From Lantana camara (Eukaryota > Streptophyta > Magnoliopsida > Lamiales > Verbenaceae), in contig CM074864.1 of NCBI GenBank assembly GCA_037501455.1, positions 34,126,001-34,190,000 on the forward strand: a DNA stretch of 64,000 nt. The letters run 5' to 3'. Below the pieces are notes generated by a model. It ran no database searches and was not told the DNA's origin. It saw only the letters and a list, made by a program, of their open reading frames with translations. Position 1 is the stretch's first letter. Every line of letters starts with the position of its first letter. This document shows positions 22,128-35,000 of the stretch, piece by piece. The translations under genes were made by a program, and so were the position numbers.

Positions 22128-23040
22128 TTGTTTGTCGTCGTTGCGTTACGTATGGCTTCACGGCAGTCTGCATGTAACGCCCCAAATTCCGGAAGTTCAG
22201 GTAAGCACGCCACGTGTGGGTCTTCGGGAGTTGGGGGTTTAATTTTATATATTTACTTGCTTATTATAATTTCATTACATTACTATGTGCATTATACATT
22301 CCTATGTATTTATATGAATTAGTTTTAATGAGAAATTCATGAATTAAGTGATAGTGTGCTTAATTGTATTATGTGACTTTAATTGATCTTTTGGGTAGGG
22401 ATATTACTTGATTGCATTCATTTAAATAACCTAGGGACTTGTTTGCAATTGGGTGCAATTGTCATGTTAGTGGATGATATAATATATCATGTATATGTAT
22501 CTCTTCCTTCACTTGCTCATACATACATTTTCATACAAGAACCTCACATACACACACACTAAGGATCGGTTTTTACACCTCAAGAGAAGGAGAAGAATTC
22601 ATCTCATAATCCAAGCTATTTTGAGGAACTTTGAAGCTAGAAGCATCAACATCTTCATCTCTTCATCCTCATCTCATTCTTCTTTCATTTCAAGGTATAA
22701 CATGAGAATGGATTGAATCTCTTGATTGACTATATGAGTAGGGTTTGATGTTAGCTTGATGCTTTCATGTGTATTCATGATTAGAGGCATGTTTAGCTCA
22801 TATTTCCTTCATTTCTTGCATGAAACATGAGGATATGTGAAAGTTGGTGTATATGAATAATTATGGGGTTTTGGGGCTTAATTCTTGGTGATTAGATGCA
22901 TATTTATTGTTTTGATTGTTGTATAGTTGAAGTATATTATGTATATGTTGTGTTTGAGCATTTATATTGGATTGAATTTGGTGTTTTGGTTGGATTTTAG
23001 TGCTGTCCGAATTTGCCCTGTTTTTCTGCTGCGCACAGAT

Positions 23041-23248
23041 GACACGGGCGTGTCATCTTTGCTTTGTGTTGGGTGACACGGGGGTGCATGTTGGTTGGTT
23101 TAGTTTTTCTGTACCGTGACACGGGGGTGTCACGGTTTGCCTTGCCTTGGTGACACGGGCGTGTCGCCTTCCTTTTCACGCATTTGGTCCGCTGTACCGT
23201 GACACGGGGGTGTCACGGCTTAGTGTATTTTGGTGACACGGGCGTGTC
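23041..23248 (+). repeat. Palindrome array, inner-element 5' LTR
   Basis: Six copies of GACACGGG(C/G)GTGTC start at 23041, 23075, 23118, 23152, 23201 and 23235, that is three pairs each 34 bp apart. The third and fifth copies have longer arms (GTGACAC...GTGTCAC). The sequence is unrelated to the arrays of other families, but the layout is the same. Confidence 0.9.
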
Positions 23249-24503
23249 ACCCTCTGTTTTTATGCATATTGTTTTGCGTGCATGGCTGTACGTGTTTACG
23301 TTATATACTTGGTTTATTGATAATCATGCGCGTATTTGACATTCATTAAATCGTTATTGCATAACATATTGGTGCATGACTTTGCCGTTCGTCATAATTG
23401 GTTCATTCGAGTCGAGTCTTATTTCACACTTGTCCTTGTTGCACAGGTCACGGTCCCGGTCTCGAGGAGCCCGCTCAGTAGGGTGCTCTCTTGCTTCTTT
23501 TTGGTTGGTTTGCTCAGGTGAGGTTTAAATTCTAGATAAATAGAACCCTTACAACCCCTATGTGACTATTTCGGCCAAAATATATATATATATATACCTA
23601 TAGTTTGCGAACTTTATGATTTTCAAATGATTTAGCAAAACCGATTGATTGATTGATTGATTGACGGATTGATCATTTTGGTGAGTCATTGAATTGCACT
23701 GTGGGCCCGAGGATAGTGGCTCGAGCCAACCGGGAAAGCATGGGCTGACGGGTAACTCGAGTGCTATCCTCACCAAACTGGGATGACCCCTGAACCCCCT
23801 AGGAGATTAGGGGAGGAAGGAGTTCCGGGCTTAGGGATTCATGTACCCTCTGCCCAGACTGATTGGATGGTGGGGCCTTGCAATCCCACCATCACCCGGA
23901 GGAAGAAGGAGTCACTGAAACTGCTAATTGTGCACAGTAAGTAATTGCTTGATCACCTAATAATTGATTGATTGTACACGGTCGGAGTAAGGTTGGAGAA
24001 TTGCCCTCACTCGCCGGGCCACCTATTGATTGTATTGAACTGAATTAATTGGTAAATTGAAGTAGTTGTAACCTCGGGCGATAGTACCTTCTATTCTAAT
24101 ATTTGTGTTTGGTTTTCCTAAAATTATTACCCGAGATTATAACTTGCATGTACGTGCGCATATATTTATTTATACCCCTCGCTCAGTCCGTTTGGACTGA
24201 CACCTCAACTTTTCAGTTTTTGCAGGTTCTTGCTAGGCGGGAATTAGACTCTCGTGTCTTTTATTCGGGTCTAGCACTGCACCTTCATACATTGTACTTG
24301 TGTTGATACTAGTTATTTTGTAGTATATCTTGAATTATGCTTGGGATTGATATTGTAATGTTATGATTGTCGGTACCTATAAGTAAATATGTAAATACGG
24401 TACCTATCTATATATTGAATGCTTTTGCTTCCGCTATTTTGTTGCTCTGAGTCGTGTTAGTTTGTTTTGAGGGTACCCGCCTAGCCTTGTGTTTTTATTG
24501 TCT

Positions 24504-24574
24504 CCCGTTCGCCATAGCTTCGGTTTATGTATGGATTGACCATTTCATATGTGGATTGGAGCTATGGTGCGGGG
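24504..24574 (+). other. Terminal LTR stem-loop, inner element
   Basis: CCCG-TT-CGCCATAGCT pairs with AGCTATGGTGCGGG 40-odd nt later, ending about 30 bp before the LTR end. A copy lies at 31700-31770. Confidence 0.65.
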
Positions 24575-24612
24575 GATGTGGCGCCTGGCGTTCCGGGTGT
24601 TACATCCCAAGG

Positions 24613-24624
24613 TGGTATCAGAGC
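24613..24624 (+). other. Primer-binding site, inner element
   Basis: TGGTATCAGAGC, a perfect methionine-tRNA-type site 8 nt after the 5' LTR. Confidence 0.95.
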
Positions 24625-24845
24625 CCGGTTGCGAAACCGCGGCTCTAGTGTCGTGTCTCGTGAGTCTAAGTCGTACGGCATAGGATTAATTGATTATCTG
24701 AGAGTCTTGCAACCTACTTGAACTTGTGTGACTCTATTTGAAGTACTTGGATTATGTGACTATGTGGTTTGATTACATTGTGTGTTGTAATTACACTCAT
24801 TGCACTTGTTAATCAAACATGCATGTACAGTGTTTGAATTTCAGG

Positions 24846-27800
24846 ATGACTCGTGACCGACATCACCGTGATCGTTCTCCTCGACATCGACGTCATCATC
24901 GGCATGATAGGACTCCTCCCCCAGCTCAACCCCAAGATTTCTTAACTTCCATGGTGCGACTCATGGATCAGAGGCTAAGGGATTATGTGCCTCCAGCACC
25001 GCCAGCTCCTCCACCACCCCAACAGGCACCTATCTCTGCTATTTTAAGGGAATTTCAGAATCAACATCCGCCGAGATTCCAAAAGGGGAACGATATTCAA
25101 GCCGAACAATGGCTTAAAGAAGTTGAACGGGTTTGGGAACTTATTCCATGTGAGTCTCGGGAAAAGGCTCGGTGCACTCTTACCCACATCCAAGGGGAAG
25201 CATATTCATGGTGGGAGAGTACCAAAATCGTCTTGGATGCAGCCGAGGAGCAAATTACATGGGAGGTATTCAAAAGAGAATTCAAGAATAAGTTTATTCC
25301 GCCATCTTCGCGCACTAGAAGACTCAAGGAATTCACGGAGCTTAAGTAAGGAGGTAGATCGGTTGCCGAATATATAGCTGAGTTCGAGAGGTTTTCCAAG
25401 TATGCTCCTAACATTGCTAGCGACGACTTCCACAAGGCTATGCAATTTGTACAAGGTTTGAGGCCGGATATCCAAGTGGCGATTGAAGCGGTTAACACAA
25501 GTACTTAGAAGAAGGCCACTACAAAAGCTCTTAAGGTTGAAGATTCGGTTAACGCACGGAGATCCTCCTACAGATTGGGACAAGGTTCAGGTTCCGGATC
25601 AAGATCAGGTTACAATGCCGGTAAGAGGCCGATGGTGTTTGATACAGCTCCTCCTCCGTTTAAGGGCCCTATGAAGAAGTTTAAACTACAAGGGCCAGTC
25701 CAGAAGGCTCCTCAGCCACCGGTTATGCCGCCACCACCGGAGAAACCTAAGTGTACTTTCTGTGGGCAACCTACACATCACTATGATAATTGCCGAAGGC
25801 GCCTAGGGTTATGCCTAATTTGCGGGGCTGCCGATCATATGGTGGATACTTGTCCGGATCGACGTAATCCGCCGCCTGGAGGACAGAGGCCGATGATTCG
25901 GGCCCGTGCTTATGCCTTGGAAGGCGAGGAACACGATGCAGACGGGGACCCGGCTGCTGTTGTTGAAGGTACCATTTGCATTCATGGAATCAACATACAC
26001 ACTTTATTTGATCCGGGAGCCACTCACTCCTTCATTTCTTGTGATCTTTCTATTAAATTACCCTTGTGTGTTACTTATTCTGATGCATGCTACGTGGTTA
26101 GTACTCCTTTTGGTGGTAGTATAGAAACTAACTGGGTTTTTAGAGAGGTGCCGGTGAGTATTGAGGGTCGGGTTTTCTCAACGGATTTCATTGAGTTGCC
26201 TATGTCTCGGTATGGTTCCATCTTGGGTATGGATTGGTTGTACAAGCACTACGCCACTGTTGATTGCCGGGCCAAGAAAGTTAGTTTAGGCTCTGAGGTT
26301 GTTACGGGTCAGGGTTCGAAGACGGCGCCTTTATTATCTTTTTCAGAAGCTCAGAAATTGGTTCGTGATGGGGCTACGGGGTTTATAGCCTTTATTCTTA
26401 ATCAACCGAAGGATCAAGTGAAATTAGAGGAAACCGAGGTAGTTAAAGAGTTTCCCGAAGTGTTTCCCGAGAGGTTGGATTCGTTGCCACCGGAGAGGGA
26501 GATAGAGTTTGTGATTGATTTGTATTCGGATGCCGAACCTTATTCTAAGACTCCATATAGGATGGCACCGGCGGAATTAAAAGAATTAAAAGTGCAACTT
26601 GATGGTCTTTTGGAAGTTGGGTATGTAAGACCGAGCTCATCACCGTGGGGTGCTCCAGTTTTATTCGTGAAGAAGAAGGACGGTACTCTAAGAATATGTA
26701 TCGATTACCGGGAGCTTAATCGGATGACCGTTAAAAATAAATATCCTCTTCCACATATTGAAGAGTTGTTTGATATACTCCAAGGGTCTAAAGTATATTC
26801 GAAGCTTGATTTGAGGCAAGGGTATTATCAACTCCGGATCCGAGCGGAGGATATTTCGAAGACGGGTTTTAATACCAGATACGGGCATTATGAATTCGTA
26901 GTCATGCTTTTTGGATTGACAAATGCTCCAGCCGCTTTTATGGACATGATGCATAGGATTTTCCAGCCGTTTCTTGACAAGTTCGTTGTAATCTTCATTG
27001 ATGATATATTGGTTTTCTCTAAATTGGCCGAGGATCATGCAAGGCATCTCAAATTGGTTTTAAGGACGTTGAAGGAGCATCAATTATTCGCGAAGTTTAG
27101 CAAGTGTGAGTTTTGGATCGATCGGGTTTCCTTCTTGGGTCATATTATTTCGGGGAATGGTTTAGAGGTTGACCCATCGAAGATTGAAGCGGTGTTGAAG
27201 TGGGAGAAACCAAAGAACGCATCCGAGATTAGAAGTTTCTTGGGATTGGCGGGTTATTATAGAAGGTTCGTGCAAGATTTCTCTAAGATCGCTGCTCCTT
27301 TGACTCGGTTAACTAAGAAGGATGTGAATTATGATTGGGATGAGAAATGTGAGAGAAGCTTCATTGTTTTGAGAGAGAGATTGGTTTCCGCTCCAGTGTT
27401 AACTCTTCCAGAGGGTTCGGAGGGATATGCTGTGTATACTGACGCGTCGAAGGAAGGTTTGGGAAGTGTATTAACTCAGAAGGGCAAGGTTGTCGCTTAT
27501 GCCTCACGGAAGTTGAAGGATCATGAGAAGAACTACCCGACGCATGATTTAGAGCTTACTGCCGTGATTTTCGCACTCGGGAAGTGGAGACATTACTTGT
27601 ATGGAGTGTCATTTGAGATTTTCACCGATCATAAGAGTCTCCAATATCTTTTCACTCAAAAGGAGCTCAATATGAGGCAACGGAGATGGACGGAGCGACT
27701 AGAAGATTATGATTGTGTTATCAAATATCATCCTGGGAAAGCTAATGTAGTTGTCGACGCTCTAAGTAGGAAAGTGGGTGTTTCGAACTTGGAAGTTGGT

Positions 27801-29333
27801 GCAAGTGATGGAGTGGAGTCTATTGTGATTAGAGCTCGAGTTTCCAATATCTCCATTTATCCGGACTTAAAGTATAGAATTTTTGAGGCTCAAGAAAAGG
27901 ATCCGGGAGTTCAGAGATTGGTTTCTAAGGCTAGAGAGGATCCGGAGAGTCCATTTGGGTTCGATGAAACCGGTCTTCTTCGTTTCAAGAACCGAGTAGT
28001 AGTACCCGATGATTTGAAAAGGGTATTGCTCGAGGAAGCTCACAAGTCAGCCTATTCAATTCACCCTGGAGGGAATAAGATGTACAAGGATCTCAAACAG
28101 TATTATTGGTGGCGAGGGTTGAAGAAGGATGTAGCAGAGGTTGTGAAGCACTGCCTCACTTATCAGAAAGTGAAAGCCGAACACCAGAAACCGGGAGGTC
28201 TTCTTCAGCCGTTACCTATTCCTGAGTGGAAGTGGGAACAGGTGACGATGGATTTTATATTCGGGTTACCTAGAGTGAAGGGTGGATTCGATGGTATTTG
28301 GGTGATTGTGGATCGTCTGACAAAATCTGCTCATTTTCTACCGGTCAGAATGTCTTTCAAGATTCGGAAGTTGGCCGAGATTTACAACCGGGAGATTGTA
28401 CGACTTCATGGTATTCCGGTGAGTATTGTTTCGGATCGAGATCCCCGTTTTACTTTAAAGTTATGGCAAGAGTTGCAAGAGATGTTGGGTACAAAGCTTC
28501 AGTTCAGTACGGCGTTTCATCCACAAACTGATGGGCAATCGGAGAGGGTTATTAGGTACTTGGAAGATCTACTTCGAGCTTGTGCCTTGGATTTCCAAAC
28601 ATCGTGGCATGATCAACTTCCTTTGGTGGAGTTCGCTTACAATAACAGCTTTCAAGCAACGATTGGTATGGCTCCGTATGAATTGTTGTATGGGCGGAAA
28701 TGTAGATCACCGTTGTTTTTTGATCTAGAAGAGTGGAAGTGGTCAAAACAGGAAGGAGTTAAGAAAGGGAGAAAGCTTGAGAAATCTTCGAAGGCTGTGG
28801 AAGCCATGATTGAGAAAGTTCGAATTATACAACACCGGATGAAGGTTGCACAAGATAGACAGAAGAGTTACGCCGATATTCGCCGGAGGGATCTCAAATT
28901 TGAAGTGGGGGACCTGGTTTTCTTGAAGGTATCTCCTCGAAAGGGATTTTCTAGAATTGGAAAGGGAGGAAAGTTGAATCCCCGTTACCTAGGTCCGTTT
29001 GAGATTATCGAGAGAATTGGAGAAGTGGCTTATTGAGTGGACCTACCTCCTAATCTTACCGGAATTCACAATGTTTTTCATGTATCTCAACTCAGGAAGT
29101 ATTATCCGGATGAAACCGAAATTCTCCCCGTTGAAGAAGTGGAGTTGGAACCGAATTTATCTTTTGTACAGAAGCCGGTCAGAATACTGGACAGGAAATA
29201 TCGAGAGTTGAGGAATCGGAATATTCCTATGGTAAAAGTGTTATGGCGGAGTGACAAGACCGAGGAAATAACTTGGGAGCCAGAAGAGAAGATGAAGAAG
29301 TTTCACCCTGAGTTATTTGCATCCGATCAATGA
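24846..29333 (+). pseudogene. gag-pol: gag-pol polyprotein, inner element, three stops
   Basis: A single frame from ATG 24846 to TGA 29331-29333. Stops interrupt it at 25347 (TAA for a Gln codon), 25506 (TAG for Trp) and 29034 (TGA for Arg), all explained by single transitions. From 25509 to 29033 it is fully open. Gag has two zinc knuckles (25752-25793 and 25812-25853). Protease FDPGA has its Asp near 26010. RT runs about 26530-27060 with FIDD at 26994-27005; the usual Pro of VMPFGL is Leu (26906). RNase H has TDAS near 27438. Integrase has HPGGNK, but the second Cys of its zinc site is Tyr (28161), followed by a DDE core. After the last stop comes a chromodomain-like tail (29180-29330). It copies and inserts the element when intact; this copy is probably dead. 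Confidence 0.95.
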
Positions 29334-29350
29334 ATCTGGGGACCAGATTC
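29332..29350 (+). other. Hairpin before polypurine tract, inner element
   Basis: GAATCTGG/CCAGATTC around a 3-nt loop, overlapping the gag-pol stop codon and identical to that of the left element. Confidence 0.75.
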
Positions 29351-29354
29351 TTCT

Positions 29355-29368
29355 AAGGGGGGGAGAGT
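29355..29368 (+). other. Polypurine tract, inner element
   Basis: AAGGGGGGGAGAGT directly before the 3' LTR; the site of plus-strand priming. Confidence 0.9.
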
Positions 29369-31800
29369 TGTAACGCCCCAAATTCCGGAAGTTCAGGTAA
29401 GCACGCCACGTGCGGGTCTTCGGGAGTTGGGGGTTTAATTTTATATATTTACTTGCTTATTATAATTTCATTACATTACTATGTGCATTATATATTCCTA
29501 TGTATTTATATGAATTAGTTTTAATGAGAAATTCATGAATTAAGTGATAGTGTGCTTAATTGTATTATGTGACTTTAATTGATCTTTTGGGTAGGGATAT
29601 TACTTGATTGCATTCATTTAAATAACCTAGGGACTTGTTTGCAATTGGGTGCAATTGTCATATTAGTGGATGATATAATATATCATGTATATGTATCTCT
29701 TCCTTCACTTGCTCATACATACATTTTCATACAAGAACCTCACATACACACACACTAAGGATCGGTTTTTACACCTCAAGAGAAGGAGAAGAATTCATCT
29801 CATAATCCAAGCTATTTTGAGGAACTTTGAAGCTAGAAGCATCAACATCTTCATCTCTTCATCCTCATCTCATTCTTCTTTCATTTCAAGGTATAACATG
29901 AGAATGGATTGAATCTCTTTATTGACTATATGAGTAGGGTTTGATGTTAGCTTGATGCTTTCATGTGTATTCATGATTAGAGGCATGTTTAGCTCATATT
30001 TCCTTCATTTCTTGCATGAAACATGAGGATATGTGAAAGTTGGTGTATATGAATAATTATGGGGTTTTGGGGCTTAATTCTTGGTGATTAGATGCATATT
30101 TATTGGTTTGATTGTTGTATAGTTGAAGTATATTATGTATATGTTGTGTTTGAGCATTTATATTGGATTGAATTTGGTGTTTTGGTTGGATTTTAGTGCT
30201 GTCCGAATTTGCCCTGTTTTTCTGCTGCGCACAGATGGCACGGGCGTGTCATCTTTGCTTTGTGTTGGGTGACACGGGGGTGCATGTTGGTTGGTTTGGT
30301 TTTTCTGTACCGTGACATGGGGGTGTCACGGTTTGCCTTGCCTTGGTGAGACGGGCGTGTCGCCTTCCTTTTCACGCATTTGGTCCGCTGTACCGTGACA
30401 CGGGGGTGTCACGGCTTAGTGTATTTTGGTGACATGGGCGTGTCACCCTCTGTTTTCATGCATATTGTTTTGCGTGCAAGGCTGTACGTGTTTACATTAT
30501 ATACTTGGTTTATTGACAATCATGCTCGTATTTGACATTCATTAAATCGCTATTGCATAACATATTGGTGCATGACTTTGCCGTTCGTCATAATTGGTTC
30601 ATTCGAGTCGAGTCTTATTTCACACTTGTCCTTGTTGCACAGATCACGGTCTCGGTCTCGAGGAGCCTGCTCAGTAGGGTGCTCTCTTGCTTCTTTTTGG
30701 TTGGTTTGCTCAGGTGAGGTTTAAATTCTAGATAAATAGAACCCTTACAACCCCTATGTGACTATTTCGGCCAAAATGTATATATATATATACCTATAGT
30801 TTGCGAACTTTATGATTTTCAAATGATTTAGCAAAACCGATTGATTGATTGACGGATTGATCATTTTGGCGAGTCATTGAATTGCACTGTGGGCCCGAGG
30901 ATAGTGGCTCGAGCCAACCGGGAAAGCATGGGCTGACGGGTAACTCGAGTGCTATCCTCACCAAACTGGGATGACCCCTGAACCCCCTAGGAGATTAGGG
31001 GAGGAAGGAGTTCCGGGCTTAGGGATTCATGTACCCTCTGCCCAGACTGATTGGATGGCGGGGCCTTGCAATCCCACCATCACCCGGAGGAAGAAGGAGT
31101 CACTGAAACTGTTAATTGTGCATAGTAAGTAATTGCTTGATCACCTAATCACCTAATAATTGATTGATTGTACACGGTCGAAGTAAGGTTGGAGAATTGC
31201 CCTCACTCGCCGGGCCACCTATTGATTGTATTGAACTGAATTAATTGGTAAATTGAAGTAGTTGTAACCTCGGGCGATAGTGCCTTTTATTCTAATATTT
31301 GTGTTTGGTTTTCCTAAAATTATTACCCGAGATTATAACTTGTATGTACGTGCGCATATATTTATTTATACCCCTCGCTCAGTCCGTTTGGACTGACACC
31401 TCAACTTTTCAGTTTTTGCAGGTTCTTGCTAGGCGGGAATTAGAGTCTCGTGTCTTTTATTCGGGTCTAGCACTGCACCTTCATACATTGTACTTGTGTT
31501 GATACTAGTTATTTTGTAGTATATCTTGAATTATGCTTGGGATTGATATTGTAATGTTATGATTGTCGGTACCTATAAGTAAATATGTAAATATGGTACC
31601 TATCTATATATTGAATGCTTTTGCTTCCGTTATTTTGTTGCTCTTAGTCGTGTTAGTTTGTTTTGAGGGTACCCGCCTAGCCTTGTGTTTTTATTATCTC
31701 CCGTTCGCCATAGCTTCGGTTTATGTATGGATTGACCGTTTCATATGTGGATTGGAGCTATGGTGCGGGGGATGTGGCGCCTGGCGTTCCGGGTGTTACA
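29369..31800 (+). repeat. 3' LTR of inner element
   Basis: Same length as the 5' LTR. Palindrome array at 30237-30444, with some arms damaged by C-to-T or G-to-A changes. An 8-bp loss near 30840 and an 8-bp gain near 31145 balance out in length. Confidence 0.97.
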
Positions 31801-31805
31801 CTGCA

Positions 31806-32063
31806 AGCAACAAGGATGTGATAGTGTCGAGCTTTGGGTGCAGTAGCCTAGTGGTGATCAAATGAGCTGGAAGTGACCAACGGTCCAGTGCTCAGTGGGA
31901 CCTCTATGACAACGAGTGAATACGAAGGGAGAAGTATCCTACAGAGATTGCGGTTCGCCTAGATCAGAGTTGCGCAGCGGAAGCTTGAAGTGGAATTCGT
32001 TTCAGCGTCGTTCATGATCCGACCTTAGGACCTGAGGACAGGTCCTTTTGAAGGAGGGGAGTT
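31806..32063 (+). other. 3' internal part of middle element with pre-PPT hairpin
   Basis: Non-coding. AGGACCTG/CAGGTCCT (32027-32046) forms a perfect 8-bp hairpin, then a purine tract gaaggaggggagtt leads into the 3' LTR at 32064. This is the middle element's version of the conserved hairpin and priming site. Confidence 0.8.
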
Positions 32064-35000
32064 TGTAACATCCCGCTCGTCCGATTTATAAGGTACTCCA
32101 CGTTTCAACCTTTTAATGTGTTTAATTATGTGATTTTATATTTTTCGTGGCCCTATTTTGAACTCTTTTAAAGTTTAGGGGCCCCTTTGTTATTTTCTCT
32201 TTTTAGGGGTTTTTCGGTCATTTATCGTTCGAACGAGATTTTGACCATTTTGACCCCTTCAACGCGTTCGGGGCATCGAGACGAATCCGTAGACTCTGAG
32301 TTTGTTTAATTCTGACGTCGTTTGCCCCTTCTACCGTTCATTTTTCGCGTGAGGACCCGGGATAAAACACCCGGATCCTCGTTTAACGTGTCATAACTCA
32401 GCAGCTCTCTCTCTCTCTTCCCCCCAGCCGAAACACGATGCACACATACACTCGAAGGTTTGATTTCATGCACAACCCGGAACCCACTCGTTTCTCAGCG
32501 GAATTTGACGAACCACTAGTCCATTTCGATGAGCTCGACGACGCGGTCATAATCGTACCAAGAACTTGACCAACCGACGACCGACGGTGGAGTTATCGGC
32601 CATTTTTAGGCACTGCAGGAGAGAGGTGGCGGAGCCTCCACTTCGCCGCCCTTTCGCGGCGGCTTCCGGCGACACGCGGCCCACAGCCGGCATGAGGAGG
32701 TCCCGACGCATCGAATGACGTTGGCAGCGCGGCCAATGGCCACCGGACGGCGGCGCAAGCGCCGCCTGAAGCTCACGCCGCCGCCGCATGAAGAGTGACA
32801 CGGCGGCGCTCCGGTAACTTTTTCCGACGAAGGTTAGTGTTTCCTAAGGTTTTCCGACCCCCTGAGTCCATTTCCGGCATCAATTTGAGTGAATTCTGGC
32901 CGTAGGTGGTGGTTAGGGGTGGTGCGACGGCGGCAGAAACTTCGGAGGCTATCGGGAGCCTTTTCCGGCGATCTTTTGGTCTCGGACCCTTCACGAAAGT
33001 TGTTCAGAACGACGAGAACTAATAAACCCCATTTGTTCGACTCCAGATTTTGCCGTTTGGCGGCGGCTCGCGGTGGCACAGTGGCGGCGCACCGGTGGCG
33101 CCACCTCCGAGAATTATTTGAGAATTATTTGATTAATTGTTCTAATTGTAAATTAATTGTCATAAGCTTGAATTACCGATTGAAATGTATTCCGTTATGT
33201 ATGAAATCATGTATGATATGAAATGTGACAAATATGAACATTGTAATTCGCAATTTGAATCCCGTTTTGGTCTGGTTGAGCTAAGTGTCTAATTTAAAAA
33301 GGGTGTATGTGTAATTTTGGAATTGATATGAATTTATTTGATTTAATTAGGTAGACCTTGTTAATTGAATCCGTTCTGTGATAAATGAATTGTTGTGTGA
33401 CAAATGAATTTGATATATGACTTATGTGAAACTTATGAGATTTAATTAGGAACTTTTGTATTTAAAAATAGTTTAATTGTACAAATATGAATTTGGTATG
33501 CTCTATATGAATTAATATGAAATAATTTGAATTGCTTTGTCTCCCTATCTTTCTGGTTTGTGTTAGTTGTGTTCTTTATGATTTAGTTGGAATTCAGGTA
33601 CGTAATCTTATGATTTTAATTGAATTAGGAAGCATGCTATTATGATTTATTTGGTTTATTAATATGTGTCAATCGGTATGAAAGATGCTAACTTGGTCAA
33701 ATTGAATCCGTTATGTGATATATGAATTGGGTATGCCATGAATGAATTATATGAACTTAGCATGGTTAGAATTTAATATGTAATTTCGTGAGATTTAAAT
33801 GAAATTCGAAACATGTTATTATATCATTTGTTTGTTCTCGTACTACATGCTTTTATATGAAATGTGATATGTGAACTTGCGTGATTTGAATTAATTGAAC
33901 TTTAATTTGTCACTTAGTAAATAAATATGTTAATCACGTAAATTGGAATTTGATATGTAACTTCGTGATCTTTAAATAGAATTTGTAGCATTTTATTATA
34001 TGATTTGTTTGGCTTTGTAATACGTATAAATTTATGAAATGTTATATGTGAATTTAATTTGATTGCTTTGTAAATGTGCAATATATGAATTGATATGAAA
34101 TAATGTGAATTCCATTGCCTTTCGAGTTCCCTTAATTGCATTAATTGCGCTTATGGACATGCCTTAATATTTTGTTTTGCTTGAAATTAATATGAATTTG
34201 AAACCTGCTTATGTGATTGCATCTCATAAGTGCTTCAGCATTGTCGTGCGTCTCTGTATGGTTGTCTGAGTTTGAGTCTGAGCCCTGTGTTGTGTTTGTG
34301 TGTTCAGTTGGTTCAGGTGCACCCGGGGTGGTGACAAGTGAGTCATGCAGGTTCCAGGGTGGACCTTCTGCTTTGTCTTCGACTGTGTTTGGTGCCAGGT
34401 GAGGTTAGGTTATAGTTAAACCCTAATGATATGTGCCGATATGTATGTGAATAAAAGCCCTATGGATACGCCTGATATGATTTATGTTCTAGAATCTGAT
34501 TATGCTAGGATCTGATATGATAGGATTATGAATATGCTATGGTTATGCCTATGCTTTGACTACTGATATGATATGCCTCTGATATGCCTCCGGATATGAT
34601 TTGCGCTTGCCTTGGACCTTGTTGTGCCTCTGATTCTGGTATGTTTCCGACTCTGCTTTGTTTGGGGGCCCGATGATTGTGGGTAAGGAGCCTCGGGGCG
34701 TCGAGTATTACTCCTGTGCATGATCATCGGGATGTGGGTAAGGAGCCTCGGAGCGTCGAGTATTACTCCTGTGCACATTTCCCCTCTGATTTGATGGTTT
34801 AACTCTGCTTTGTTTGGGGCCCGGTGATTATGGGTAAGGAGCCTCGGGGCGTCGAGCATTACTCCTGTGCATGATCATCGGGATGTGGGTAAGGAGCCTC
34901 GGAGCGTCGAGTATTACTCCTATGCACATTTTCCCCTTTTGTTTGAACGATTGCTTGGTGTGTTTGTTTTCGTTAAGTTAGTTTGTTAGGAAATTGTTCG

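Larger units (their letters stand above)
22173..24604 (+). repeat. 5' LTR of inner element
   Basis: Starts TGTAACGCCCC, ends GGGTGTTACA. Contains the palindrome array (23041-23248), the GAGGATAG/CTATCCTC stem (23709-23771), the 'ctcagtccgtttggactga' block near 24181, and the terminal stem-loop. Confidence 0.97.
22173..31800 (+). mobile_element. Inner element: complete Tekay-like Ty3/gypsy retrotransposon
   Basis: Both LTRs are 2432 bp (22173-24604, 29369-31800), with CTGCA duplicated at 22168-22172 and 31801-31805. PBS, gag-pol in one frame, pre-PPT hairpin and polypurine tract are all present. By eye the LTRs differ by about 34 substitutions plus a few balancing indels, roughly 1.4%, mostly transitions. 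It is the youngest layer of the stack. Only three in-frame stops break gag-pol, so it is the best preserved coding copy here. Confidence 0.97.

Noticed and set aside
22489..22716. 75-codon frame MYMYLFLHLL, repeated at 29685-29912
   Set aside because: It occurs twice because it lies in the two LTRs of the inner element. It is AT-rich leader-like DNA without family motifs.
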